A stretch of DNA of 64,000 nucleotides, taken from contig JAFSJK010000006.1 in NCBI GenBank assembly GCA_017439305.1, positions 62,001 through 126,000 on the forward strand. Direction: 5' to 3'. The translations under genes and the position numbers were made by a program. This DNA is from Bacteroidales bacterium. GTDB lineage: Bacteria; Bacteroidota; Bacteroidia; Bacteroidales; UBA932. Below the pieces are notes generated by a model, which was given only the letters and a program-made list of their open reading frames with translations, had not been told where the DNA came from and did not search any database. Below, in pieces: positions 50,567 through 59,743 of this stretch. Position 1 is the first letter of the stretch, and each line of letters begins with the position of its first letter.

Positions 50567-50574
50567 TTACTTTG
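50567..50574 (+). promoter_or_regulatory. promoter box of priA
   Basis: TTACTTTG, one mismatch to TAnnTTTG, 7 bases before the ATG at 50582; a TTCG element lies 20 bases upstream. The leader would be very short. Confidence 0.5.
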
Positions 50575-50581
50575 TACTCTG

Positions 50582-52687
50582 ATGGAAGGAACGGTATACA
50601 TAGCGGTCATCCTCCCCCTCAAACTGGAATGGGACCCTTGCTATCTGCTGCCCGATGGAATGGAAGTCCGGGTGGGCAGCCGGTTACGCGTGGAGTTTGC
50701 CCACAAGGAATACGTAGGGGTAGTCAGCGGGATGGATGTAACCCCGCAGACGTCCGTGGAAAAAATCCGCCCCGTCCTCTCGGTCGAGGAAGGACTTCCG
50801 TCCATCTCTCCGGATGAAATCCGGTTCTGGCGGGCCGTCGCCGACTACTATCTCTGCTCGGTCGGAGAAGTGTACAAGGCCGCTTGTCCGGCCCTGAGGC
50901 TGGACCGGGAAGAAGCCGGGATCCGGATGCGGGAACGTCTTGAAAACCAGTTGGAAAAACTCCGCGATAAAGCCGGGAAGGCCCGGAAGGACGAAACCCG
51001 GGAGAAATATCTCAAAGCGGCAGAAGCCGTGCAGGCCAAACTGGACGGGAAAACGGCGGAAGCGACGGTTTCCGTAACGGGAATCACCCTTTCCCCTGCC
51101 CAGGAAAAGGCATCGGAGGGGATCCGGAAAGCCTTCGAAGCCGGAAAGACGGCGCTCTTGCACGGCGTCACCGGCTCCGGTAAAACGGAAATCTATCTCC
51201 GGTTCGCCCAGGAGATGCTCCGGAAAGGGCGCAGCGTCCTGTACCTTGTTCCCGAAATCGCCCTGTCCCGCCAATTGGAGGAACGGATTGCCGCCGTCTT
51301 CCCGGACGTGCTGGTCTTCCATTCCGGCGAAACGGCCGCCCGTCGGACGGAAGTCTCCGACCGGGTCCGCCAGGGCGGTCCTTACCTGGTCCTGGGAACC
51401 CGTTCCGCCCTCTTCCTCCCCCACCGCGGCCTGGGCCTCATCATCGTAGATGAAGAACACGACACCTCCTATAAACAGGATGCGCCGGCGCCGCGGTACA
51501 ACGCCCGGGAAACCGCCATCATGCTGGGCGTCATCCAGGGCGCGCACGTCCTTCTGGGCAGTGCCACCCCCTCCTTGGAATCTCTCTATAATGCTGAAAC
51601 AGGCCGATTTGTAAAGGTTGACCTGAAGGAACGCTTCCATAGTGGAGAGGAGGCTGACATCCAGATTATCGATACGGTGGCCGAACGCCGGAAACGGGGA
51701 ATGACCGGACATCTGTCCCGGAAACTTCTCGCTGAAATCACCGCGACGACGGAAGCCGGAGGACAGGTCCTTGTCCTTCGGGCCCGGCGTTCATACGCCC
51801 CCTCCGTCCAATGCACGGAATGCGGCCGGATTCCCCGATGCCCGCACTGCCATGTGCCCCTCAGCCTGCACCTGCACCCGGACCGCCTGGTCTGCCACTA
51901 TTGCGGCCACACGGAACCCTATTCCGGCCACTGTCCTGCCTGTAACGGAGAACTCCAACCGCTCGGCGCCGGCACGCAGATGATCGAGGAAGAACTGTGT
52001 TCCCTCCTGCCTGACCGCCGCATCGCCCGGCTGGACAGCGACACTCCGGCCGCGGAACAGGCCGGCATCATCCGGGATTTCGGGAAAGGAGAGATCGACA
52101 TCCTGGTAGGCACGCAGGTCATCACGAAAGGGTTCGACTTCGAGCGGCTCAGCCTCGTCGCCGTCATCCAGGCCGACAGCCTCGTGGGCCAGCAGGATTT
52201 CCGTGCAGATGAACGCGCATTCCAGCTGCTGGAACAGTTCAGGGGCCGGTGCGGACGGCGCGGGACACCCGGAAAGATCATCATCCAGACCCGCGAACCC
52301 GCCCATCCCGTCTATGCCCGCCTGGAAGGGGAAGACGCCGGCAACCTGCTGGCCGAACGGAAACTGTTCGGATATCCGCCCTATACCCGCCTCGTCCATA
52401 TCCAGCTGAAGGACAGCCATGAAAAACGGCTGGATTTTCTGGCCAGGGAGCTTCGTACCGCCCTTCTGGCCGCATTCGTCGATGTCGACAGCCCGCCCGC
52501 TGTCGTGGGGCCCTACACCCCGGTCGTGGACCGGATTGCCGGTGAATCCATCCGGCAGATCCGAGTCACCTTCGCCCGGAACAAGGCCCTTACCGCGCTG
52601 AAGCGGCGTCTCTCCGACGCCGTCAACTCATTCGGGAAAGAAAGGAAATACACGGCCCATCTCTCCATCGACGTCGACCCTGCCTGA
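50582..52687 (+). CDS. priA: primosomal replication protein N' (helicase PriA)
   Basis: A 701-residue helicase. The N-terminal DNA-binding domain (about 1-100), Walker A GVTGSGKTE (about 196-204), DEEHD (about 290), and eight zinc-binding cysteines/histidines (CTECGRIPRCPHC then CHYCGHT and CPACN, about 413-456) are all in place. PriA restarts stalled replication forks. It is somewhat shorter than many PriA proteins (about 730-820) but has all core motifs. Confidence 0.96.
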   Translation: MEGTVYIAVILPLKLEWDPCYLLPDGMEVRVGSRLRVEFAHKEYVGVVSGMDVTPQTSVEKIRPVLSVEEGLPSISPDEIRFWRAVADYYLCSVGEVYKAACPALRLDREEAGIRMRERLENQLEKLRDKAGKARKDETREKYLKAAEAVQAKLDGKTAEATVSVTGITLSPAQEKASEGIRKAFEAGKTALLHGVTGSGKTEIYLRFAQEMLRKGRSVLYLVPEIALSRQLEERIAAVFPDVLVFHSGETAARRTEVSDRVRQGGPYLVLGTRSALFLPHRGLGLIIVDEEHDTSYKQDAPAPRYNARETAIMLGVIQGAHVLLGSATPSLESLYNAETGRFVKVDLKERFHSGEEADIQIIDTVAERRKRGMTGHLSRKLLAEITATTEAGGQVLVLRARRSYAPSVQCTECGRIPRCPHCHVPLSLHLHPDRLVCHYCGHTEPYSGHCPACNGELQPLGAGTQMIEEELCSLLPDRRIARLDSDTPAAEQAGIIRDFGKGEIDILVGTQVITKGFDFERLSLVAVIQADSLVGQQDFRADERAFQLLEQFRGRCGRRGTPGKIIIQTREPAHPVYARLEGEDAGNLLAERKLFGYPPYTRLVHIQLKDSHEKRLDFLARELRTALLAAFVDVDSPPAVVGPYTPVVDRIAGESIRQIRVTFARNKALTALKRRLSDAVNSFGKERKYTAHLSIDVDPA

Positions 52688-52711
52688 GCGTGGAACTTTG
52701 TGGAACAATCC

Positions 52712-52742
52712 TTGCGGATGCAGGGATTATTTCCTATATTTG
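52712..52742 (+). promoter_or_regulatory. promoter of the parA-parB operon
   Basis: TTG at 52712-52714, 20 bases, TATATTTG at 52735-52742, 19 bases before the parA ATG at 52762. Confidence 0.78.
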
Positions 52743-52761
52743 TAGGCTTATATCATTTTAT

Positions 52762-53535
52762 ATGGGAAAAGTCATCGCCATAGCGAACCAGAAAGGCGGC
52801 GTGGGCAAGACCACGACGGCCATCAATCTGGCGGCCTCCCTGGCCGTCCTCGAGAAGAACGTGCTCATCATCGACGCGGACCCTCAGGCCAACACCACGT
52901 CCGGCCTGAACTTCTCTCCGGAGGACGACCGTAAGCGTACCATCTATGAGGTCATCCGGGGGGATATCCCCGCGGAGGACGCCCTGATCCAGACCGAGCT
53001 CCAGAAACTCCACATGATTCCGTCCCACATCAACCTGGTGGGCGCCGAAATCGAGATGGTCAAGTGGCCGGACCGGGAATCCTACCTCAAGAAGGCTTTG
53101 GCCCCCATCCGGGACCGCTATGACTACATCATCATCGACTGCTCCCCTTCCCTCGGCTTCATCACCGTGAACTGCCTCGTGGCGGCCGACTCCGTGATGA
53201 TCCCGGTGCAACCGGAATTCTTCGCCCTGGAGGGCCTTGCAAAACTCATCCAGACCATCCGCCTGGTCCAGAACAACATCAATCCCTCCCTCACGATCGA
53301 GGGCTTCGTGGTCACGATGTTCGACGGCCGTACCAAGGTGCACAGCCAGGTGGTGATGGAACTCCGGGACCATTTCAAGGACCTGGTGTTCAACACTATC
53401 ATCCAGCGTTCGATCCGTCTCAGCGAAGCCCCTTCGCACGGGAAACCCATCGTCCTGTACGACGTAACCAACAACGGCACTTCCAACTACCTCCACCTGG
53501 CGGAGGAAGTGCTGGCCAAAAACGAGAACATCTGA
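52762..53535 (+). CDS. parA: ParA/Soj chromosome-partitioning ATPase
   Basis: A 257-residue protein starting at the ATG at 52762, downstream of its promoter. The deviant Walker A KGGVGKTTT (about residues 10-18), Walker A' IIDADPQAN (about 38-46) and DCSPSLG (about 126) define the ParA family. It drives segregation of the origin with ParB. It overlaps parB by one base. Confidence 0.95.
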   Translation: MGKVIAIANQKGGVGKTTTAINLAASLAVLEKNVLIIDADPQANTTSGLNFSPEDDRKRTIYEVIRGDIPAEDALIQTELQKLHMIPSHINLVGAEIEMVKWPDRESYLKKALAPIRDRYDYIIIDCSPSLGFITVNCLVAADSVMIPVQPEFFALEGLAKLIQTIRLVQNNINPSLTIEGFVVTMFDGRTKVHSQVVMELRDHFKDLVFNTIIQRSIRLSEAPSHGKPIVLYDVTNNGTSNYLHLAEEVLAKNENI

Positions 53536-54458
53536 TGGCGAAAGTGAAGCACGGCCTTGGAAAAGGCCTCGGCGCCTTGCTCGGAGACGATGCCGCCGAC
53601 CTCAGCCAGATCCGCAAGCCGGTCGGCTACATCAACAAGGAAGTGGTCGGGAGCGCCGACCCTCAGGATACGTCCGACGTCCTCCGGATTCCGGTGGACC
53701 GGATGGAGCCGAATCCCTTCCAGCCCCGCATGAACTTCGACCAGGAAGCCCTCCAGGAACTGGCCGAGTCCATCCGGACCTTCGGGCTCATCCAGCCCGT
53801 CACGGTCCGCAAGAAAGGTTCCAAATACCAGATTATCAGCGGCGAACGCCGATACAGGGCTTCCATCCTTGCCGGGATGGACATGATCCCTGCCTATATC
53901 CGCGACGCCAACGACCAGGGCATGCTGGAAATGGCCATCGTGGAGAATATCCAGCGGGAGAACCTGGACCCTATCGAGGTGGCGATGAGCTACCAGCGCC
54001 TGATGGAGGAATGCCGGCTCACCCAGGAACAGATGGCCGACCGCGTGGGCAAGAAACGCGCCTCGGTCGCGAACCAGCTCCGGTTGCTGAAGCTTCCCGC
54101 CAAGGTCCAGTACGACCTGAAGGTGGGACTCCTGAGCGTCGGCCACGCCAAGGTGCTTCTGGGCGTGGATGACCCCAAAGCGCAGGAAATGCTTTGCGAC
54201 CTGGTCGTACGCCGCGGCCTTTCCGTCCGTCAGCTCGAGGAGAAAGTCAAGGCCATGGAGAAGGGCGAACCGCAGGAGAAAGAGCCGCAGGACCTGCCGG
54301 ACATGTATTACCGGCTGCTGGAGAATGTCGGGCGTTATTTCGGCGACAACATCTCCCTCCGCCGTTCCCCCTCCGGAAAGGGCACCATTACCATCAAGTT
54401 TGACTCGGACGAGCAGATGGAGCATTTCCTCCAGGCGCTCGACAGCAACCGTGGATAA
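53535..54458 (+). CDS. parB: ParB/Spo0J family partition protein
   Basis: A 307-residue protein: GLGKGLGALL at the start, CTP-binding ParB/Srx domain (about 55-150) with ISGERRYRAS (about 96-105) and the MAIVENIQRENLDPIE box (about 134-149), helix-turn-helix (about 165-220) and a C-terminal dimerisation domain. It loads at parS sites and slides as a CTP-dependent clamp. No parS-like palindrome stands out in this window. Confidence 0.95.
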   Translation: MAKVKHGLGKGLGALLGDDAADLSQIRKPVGYINKEVVGSADPQDTSDVLRIPVDRMEPNPFQPRMNFDQEALQELAESIRTFGLIQPVTVRKKGSKYQIISGERRYRASILAGMDMIPAYIRDANDQGMLEMAIVENIQRENLDPIEVAMSYQRLMEECRLTQEQMADRVGKKRASVANQLRLLKLPAKVQYDLKVGLLSVGHAKVLLGVDDPKAQEMLCDLVVRRGLSVRQLEEKVKAMEKGEPQEKEPQDLPDMYYRLLENVGRYFGDNISLRRSPSGKGTITIKFDSDEQMEHFLQALDSNRG

Positions 54459-54464
54459 ACAGCC

Positions 54465-55361
54465 ATGAAATTCAGGATCATCCCCCTTCTCGCCGCCCTG
54501 CTGCTGCCTGCCGTCCTCCACGGCCAGGCACGGGACGACCAGTTCAAGCGGGATGCCTTCTCCCAGAATTACGACGACACCACCAAGCAGGCGAAGACCG
54601 ACAGCTCCAAGCTGTTCAGTTTCCGCCAGTATTTCGGCAGTCTCGCGCATAAACGGCCCGGACAGGTCCAGAACCTGTTCATGGGCTCCACCGTCTTCGT
54701 CGGCGGCGGTCAGATCTACAACCGCCAGTATTGGAAGCTCCCCGTCGTATACGGCGGCATCGGCGCCGGAATCGGCATGGGCATCCATTTCAACAACCAG
54801 TACAAGGCTACCGGAGACGTGCGGTTCAAGCAGTACAGCACTTGGTCCTATGTCGGTGCGGGACTCGTCTGGTGGGCTTCGCTCGTCGACGCGACCGCCT
54901 GCTTCAAGTCGGACTTGCACCCCGATCCAGGCAAAGCCACCGTCTACTCCATCCTCATGCCCGGTTTGGGCCAGATCTACAACGGAGAATACTGGAAGAT
55001 CCCCATCTACTGGGGCGCCATCGCCGGCGGCATCTACTTCTACTCGAACAACAAGCGCAATTACCAGCGATACAAATGGATCTATGACCAGGCCACGAGT
55101 ACCGACCCCGCGGTGGAGAAGCCTCCTGTGTCGGCGGAGACCGCCCTCCTGTACAGGGACATCTTCCGCCGCTACCGGGACTATTCCATCCTGGCCACGG
55201 CCCTTTTCTATGTGGTCCAGGTCGTGGATGCCAATGTGTTCGCCTATATGCAGGACTTCGAGATCGACGACGACATCACCCTCCGTCTCGAGCCCACGGT
55301 CCTTCCTTTCGAATATGCCCAGGCCCCCGCGCTGGGAATGGGACTGACCCTCAGATTTTAA
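54465..55361 (+). CDS. DUF5683 domain-containing protein
   Basis: A 298-residue exported protein. A signal peptide (residues 1-21) precedes a polar segment and DUF5683, which contains two similar halves with LGQIYNGEYWKIPIYW-type motifs (about 73-95 and 165-185) and hydrophobic helices. The family is found in Bacteroidota next to parAB and a lytic transglycosylase, as here. Function is unknown; the location suggests a link between chromosome segregation and envelope growth. Confidence 0.85.
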   Translation: MKFRIIPLLAALLLPAVLHGQARDDQFKRDAFSQNYDDTTKQAKTDSSKLFSFRQYFGSLAHKRPGQVQNLFMGSTVFVGGGQIYNRQYWKLPVVYGGIGAGIGMGIHFNNQYKATGDVRFKQYSTWSYVGAGLVWWASLVDATACFKSDLHPDPGKATVYSILMPGLGQIYNGEYWKIPIYWGAIAGGIYFYSNNKRNYQRYKWIYDQATSTDPAVEKPPVSAETALLYRDIFRRYRDYSILATALFYVVQVVDANVFAYMQDFEIDDDITLRLEPTVLPFEYAQAPALGMGLTLRF

Positions 55362-55371
55362 GAAGAAGCTT

Positions 55372-56901
55372 ATGAAGAAATCAATACTGTTTTTAGCGGC
55401 CCTCCTCCTCGCCCTCCCGTTCCCGGCCGCAGCGGGTGTACCCGTCAGGAAATCCCGGAAACAGCTGGAACGGGAGAACACCCAGCTCCGCCAGCGGCTG
55501 GAAGCCCTGCAGAATGAACTTGACTGGATCCGCAAGGACGCCCAGGAGAGGGACAGTCTCAACATAACCCTCGAAAGGCTGTACGAAGAGGACGAGAATG
55601 AAGCGGCGGCCATTATCGAAGAGGAAGACGACTATTTCGACAGCCCCTCGGAAGGAAGCACGGCTGCCACCCAGCGCACCACAACCCACAGAAGGGCCGT
55701 GGATACACGGGACTATTCCGGCAACATGACCGACAGCCTGCTGAGCCTGTGGTACCTGCACCGCCGTGCCCGCCAGAACCAGCAAGGGGCGTCCTATAAC
55801 ATGGACAGTGTCCATTTCTCGTCCGAAGTACCGGACAAGGTGATGATCGAGCGGCTGCAGCGGATGAATTCCTTCATCCAGCTCCCCTACAACGAGACGG
55901 TCAAGAACTACATGGTCCTCTATGCCGAGAAGATGCCTTCCAAGATGGGCCAGATCCTCGGCCTGGCGCAGTATTACATGCCCATCTTCGAGGAGACCTT
56001 CCGCAAGTATGACCTGCCCCTGGAACTCAAGTACATGGCCATCATCGAGTCCGCCCTGAATCCCGTGGCGGTCTCCCGCGCCGGTGCGACGGGCATGTGG
56101 CAGTTCATGTATTCCACCGCCCGCAACTACGGTCTCCGGATCGATTCCTACATCGACGAACGGATGGATCCGGAAGCTTCCGTGGACGCGGCCGCCCGCT
56201 ACCTGCGGGACGCCTACCGCATCTTCGGGGACTGGAGCCTGGCCATCTCGTCCTACAACTGCGGATCCGGCAACGTGAACAAGGCCATCAAGCGCGCAGG
56301 CAGAAGGGACTTCTGGTCCATCTATCCGTATCTTCCCGCTGAAACCCGCGGTTACGTACCCGCGATGGTGGGTGCGATGTATGCCGTAAACTATGCAATG
56401 GAATACGGTCTGAAGCCGGCTGCGGTGAAGATGCCCGAACACATCGACACCTTCGTGGTGAACAAGAACCTGCATTTCCGGCAGGTCAGCGAGGTACTGG
56501 GCATTCCCATCGACGACATCCGCGACCTTAATCCTCAGTACTACAAGGACATCGTGCCCGGTGCCCAGGGTGGGCAGGTCCTCCGTCTCCCGTACAACTA
56601 CAGCAGCGCCTTCCTGGAGCGGCAGGATACCATCTACAAGCACAAGGCCGCCGAGATGTTCTCCGGCTCCGTCGATGACGGAAGGTACGCCGCCCGTCCG
56701 GCCGCCCAGACCTCTCCTGCCCGAAAGAACCAATCCGCATCCTCCGGAGCACAATGGACATACTACAAGGTAAAACGGGGTGACACCCTGGGCAAGATCG
56801 CTGCGAGAAACCATACCACGGTCAAGAACCTGAAAGCCTGGAACAACCTCCGGAGCGACAGGATCCGGGAAGGCCAGCGCCTGAAGATCAAGAGACGCTA
56901 A
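55372..56901 (+). CDS. MltD-type lytic transglycosylase with LysM domain
   Basis: A 509-residue exported protein. A signal peptide (1-22) is followed by a coiled-coil (about 28-65), an acidic linker, an SLT domain (about 195-320) and a C-terminal LysM (about 464-508, VKRGDTLGKIAARNHTTVKNLKAWN). The catalytic Glu is about residue 226 in MAIIESALNP. It cleaves glycan strands of peptidoglycan to give anhydromuropeptides. Only one LysM is obvious, against several in many MltD proteins. It ends the parA-parB-DUF5683 operon. Confidence 0.9.
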   Translation: MKKSILFLAALLLALPFPAAAGVPVRKSRKQLERENTQLRQRLEALQNELDWIRKDAQERDSLNITLERLYEEDENEAAAIIEEEDDYFDSPSEGSTAATQRTTTHRRAVDTRDYSGNMTDSLLSLWYLHRRARQNQQGASYNMDSVHFSSEVPDKVMIERLQRMNSFIQLPYNETVKNYMVLYAEKMPSKMGQILGLAQYYMPIFEETFRKYDLPLELKYMAIIESALNPVAVSRAGATGMWQFMYSTARNYGLRIDSYIDERMDPEASVDAAARYLRDAYRIFGDWSLAISSYNCGSGNVNKAIKRAGRRDFWSIYPYLPAETRGYVPAMVGAMYAVNYAMEYGLKPAAVKMPEHIDTFVVNKNLHFRQVSEVLGIPIDDIRDLNPQYYKDIVPGAQGGQVLRLPYNYSSAFLERQDTIYKHKAAEMFSGSVDDGRYAARPAAQTSPARKNQSASSGAQWTYYKVKRGDTLGKIAARNHTTVKNLKAWNNLRSDRIREGQRLKIKRR

Positions 56902-58490
56902 CGGTCCGCCACCAATTGGAGTTTAAGCCCGACTTGTCCGGGCTTTTCCTTTCTGAACAGGCAGGAAGCCCTGAGGTAAAGCCGGATCCGCATCTTCCGG
57001 ATCCGGAATTTCCAGCCGCCGTAAGCGAAAAGCGACACGCCCGTTCCATAATAGGCCGGGCTCGTAAAGTTTCCGGGAGCATCCCGTTCATAGCAATAAA
57101 TGCGTGCCTGCCAGTCCGGCGTGGAGAAGAGAGTCAGCCGTAGCCAGAGCGAGCCAGCAGGCGGCGTCCACCCGCCTTCCAGATAGGTCAACCCGCCCGG
57201 ATGGCCGTCCAGAACCCCGTTGACCCTTCCCTTTACGGTCCAGGATGGCCACAACCGGATGATATCCGCTCTCAGGTCCGTCCTCATGTCTTCTCCGCTG
57301 CGGTACCGGAAAACAAGGCGGGATTCCAGTTTCCAGCGTTCTGACGGGGCCCAGGAAGTCAGGAAGGTCGATTTCAACTGCTTCCGCCCCGGATCCTTCT
57401 GCGGGATGGGAATCAGGGAGCCGTCCACGGTGAGCGAAGCCGTGAATGTACGGTCCTCGGAACGGAACCTGCCACCCATGGCGGCTCCGTACTCTCCGCT
57501 CTTCTTCCCCGTAAATGCACTCGGAAGAGCCCGGAACTGCCAGGATACTTTCCAGCACTCCCCCAAAGGCGATATCCCTCCCATCAAACCGGCAGGAGAT
57601 CCGCCCTTCCAGGCGGCCTCGGCGAACAGGTCCGTCCCGCGGATGCCGAAACGACCTTCCAGGGATGCCCGGTCCCGGGCGAGGGTCACACTGGCCTGCC
57701 CGCTCTTCCCAAACCACCCGGCATGGACACCGGCCCTGCCGTCCAAGGCTGCGAAAACCGAGAACTGGAAAGGGCCCGAAGATGTTTCCCAAGCCAATCC
57801 GCGCCAGGTCCCAGTGCCGGAAAAGGACCAGGAAGGCGTGATACCGTTGGCCCGTTTCAGGAATGCTTCGGGGGTCGAGAGGCCGGAGAGCTGGAACGCA
57901 CTCCAGAAAGCCAGCCCCTGGCCGTACCGGATGTTGCAGTCCCCCACCAGCACCTTGCCGCGCCGGGTATTCCAACGTCCATAAAAAGTGCCGGTCTTTC
58001 CTCTCCAGGCGCCGGCCCCCTCCAGGCGCCCGGCCGTCAGCCGGTACTTTGCGCCGACATCTTTCAGGGTAGCTCGAAGAATGGCAGCGTGTTTGAACCG
58101 GAGCGAATCATGGACCGCTTCACCGGGCGTCCGGGCAGACTCCAACGAGAGGAAGGGCCGGAGCACCGCGACAGCTTCTCTCCCGAATCCGTCAACGAGC
58201 TCCAGTTCCGAAAATGAGAGGATATCCCCGGAAGTGGAACGGTAATCCTCCAAGGACGCCACCTGGTATCCGGATAGAAGCCCGCTTTCCTGCAACCGGG
58301 ACCGGGATGCCCGGTTGATGGAGAGCGGATGGTGGCGGTATCCCTCCAGTTCCTCCAACAATGATTCATCCAGTTCTTCGGCACTGTCCGCCCCGGTCAG
58401 ATACAGGGCGGCACGGATCGTTTCCTCCGTCTGGGCCGCGGCCGGAAAGACGGCCGCCAGCAGAATCCCTAGCACAAATCCTCTCTTCAT
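56898..58490 (-). CDS. helix-hairpin-helix plus outer-membrane barrel-like protein
   Basis: A 530-residue exported protein starting at the ATG at 58490. A signal peptide (1-19) is followed by a helical region with a ComEA-like HhH pattern (residues about 48-115, with HPLSINRASRSRLQESGLLS and LELVDGFGREAVAVL), then about 400 residues of alternating strands ending in VGLKLQLVADR, like an outer-membrane barrel. A TTATTTTG box lies 5 bases before the ATG. HhH domains usually bind DNA, so an exported HhH fused to a barrel is curious; DNA binding here is unproven. Confidence 0.65.
   Translation of the reverse strand: MKRGFVLGILLAAVFPAAAQTEETIRAALYLTGADSAEELDESLLEELEGYRHHPLSINRASRSRLQESGLLSGYQVASLEDYRSTSGDILSFSELELVDGFGREAVAVLRPFLSLESARTPGEAVHDSLRFKHAAILRATLKDVGAKYRLTAGRLEGAGAWRGKTGTFYGRWNTRRGKVLVGDCNIRYGQGLAFWSAFQLSGLSTPEAFLKRANGITPSWSFSGTGTWRGLAWETSSGPFQFSVFAALDGRAGVHAGWFGKSGQASVTLARDRASLEGRFGIRGTDLFAEAAWKGGSPAGLMGGISPLGECWKVSWQFRALPSAFTGKKSGEYGAAMGGRFRSEDRTFTASLTVDGSLIPIPQKDPGRKQLKSTFLTSWAPSERWKLESRLVFRYRSGEDMRTDLRADIIRLWPSWTVKGRVNGVLDGHPGGLTYLEGGWTPPAGSLWLRLTLFSTPDWQARIYCYERDAPGNFTSPAYYGTGVSLFAYGGWKFRIRKMRIRLYLRASCLFRKEKPGQVGLKLQLVADR
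56925..56947 (+). terminator. terminator of the parA operon inside the opposing gene
   Basis: AAGCCCG (56925-56931) and CGGGCTT (56939-56945) form a perfect 7-base stem followed by a T run. It lies 24 bases after the mltD stop, within the last codons of the convergent HhH/barrel gene. Confidence 0.8.
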
Positions 58491-58587
58491 GCCGCCAAAA
58501 TAATGCATTCCGGACGGAATTGTTCTCCTCGGCGTGTTGTTTCAGGTCAAAATATACGTTTTCGATGATTTTTTGCCTTTTTCTTGT

Positions 58588-58595
58588 TATTTTTG
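58588..58595 (+). promoter_or_regulatory. promoter box of hpt-adk
   Basis: TATTTTTG at 58588-58595, 18 bases before the hpt ATG. No -33 TTG at the usual spacing. Confidence 0.5.
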
Positions 58596-58613
58596 TGATA
58601 CAAAACTACTGAT

Positions 58614-59162
58614 ATGGAAAAGATCAAACTTCACGACAAGTATTTCAGGCGTTTCATCTCCAACGAAACCCTTGAAAAGGCCATCGACGATCTGGCGGAC
58701 AAAATCAACGCCGACTATCGGGGCTCCGGGAAAGTTCCCGTCCTGCTGTGCGTGCTGAACGGATCCATCCTCTTCACGGCGGAACTGATGAAGCGCCTGA
58801 AATTCGACGTGGACCTGATGTCCATCAAACTCTCCTCCTACCAGGGCACCTCTTCCACCGGGAAAGTCCATACGGAAATGGGCCTGACCGGCGACGTCAC
58901 CGGCAAGGAAATCATCGTTGTCGAAGACATCGTGGACACCGGCCGCACCATCGAAGCCCTTGTCAACATCCTCAATGCCCGCAGGGCGGCCAAGGTCAAG
59001 GTGTGCACGATGCTGCTCAAGCCCGAGATGTACCACAAGGACCTGGTCCTCGACTATGTCGCCATGGAGATCCCGGACGACTTCATCGTCGGCTTCGGAC
59101 TGGACTACGACGGCCTGGGCCGCAACTACAAGGACATCTACGTACTCGATAACGAATCATAA
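58614..59162 (+). CDS. hpt: hypoxanthine phosphoribosyltransferase
   Basis: A 182-residue type I phosphoribosyltransferase with the PRPP-binding motif VVEDIVDTGRTIEAL (about residues 102-116) and the VLNGSILFTAELMKRL region (about 44-59). It salvages hypoxanthine and guanine with PRPP. It is followed 8 bases later by adk. Confidence 0.92.
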   Translation: MEKIKLHDKYFRRFISNETLEKAIDDLADKINADYRGSGKVPVLLCVLNGSILFTAELMKRLKFDVDLMSIKLSSYQGTSSTGKVHTEMGLTGDVTGKEIIVVEDIVDTGRTIEALVNILNARRAAKVKVCTMLLKPEMYHKDLVLDYVAMEIPDDFIVGFGLDYDGLGRNYKDIYVLDNES

Positions 59163-59170
59163 GAACCGAT

Positions 59171-59743
59171 ATGAAATATTACATCCTCTTCGGCCCTCCG
59201 GGCGCCGGTAAAGGCACCCAGGCCAGCGCAATGGTCCAGAAGTACAACCTCTGCCACCTCTCCACCGGTGAGCTGCTCCGCAGTGAAATCGCCGCCGGCA
59301 CGGAGCTCGGCCTCCGGGCCAAGGCCCTCATTGAGGCCGGTTCCCTGGTCCCCGACGAAGTCGTCGAAGGCATGATCGAGGCCAAGTTCAAGGGTACGGA
59401 CGGGGTGGACGGATTTCTGCTGGACGGATTCCCCCGCACGATCGCCCAGGCCGAAGCGCTGGACGCGATGCTCGCCAAGAGCGGCGAAGCCGTGACGGCG
59501 GTCGTCTCCATCATGATCCCTGACCAGATGATCCACGAGCGCATCGCGCACCGCGCCACCATCGAGGGCCGCGCTGATGACGCCCGTCCGGAAGTGGTCG
59601 AAAACCGGATCCGGACCTATCATGAGAAAACCGAGCCCCTGGTGGGCTTTTACAAGGAAGCCGGACGCTATCACGAAATCGACGGCGTCGGAACCATCGA
59701 CGAAGTCCGCTGCCGGATTTTCGACGTGATGGACCGGTTCTAG
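59171..59743 (+). CDS. adk: adenylate kinase
   Basis: A 190-residue short-form adenylate kinase (no zinc-binding LID). The P-loop FGPPGAGKGTQ is at residues 6-16, LSTGELLR near 33, and LDGFPRTIAQAE near 82. It interconverts ATP, ADP and AMP. The 3' end overlaps the convergent permease gene by 4 bases; its terminator lies inside that gene. Confidence 0.96.
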   Translation: MKYYILFGPPGAGKGTQASAMVQKYNLCHLSTGELLRSEIAAGTELGLRAKALIEAGSLVPDEVVEGMIEAKFKGTDGVDGFLLDGFPRTIAQAEALDAMLAKSGEAVTAVVSIMIPDQMIHERIAHRATIEGRADDARPEVVENRIRTYHEKTEPLVGFYKEAGRYHEIDGVGTIDEVRCRIFDVMDRF

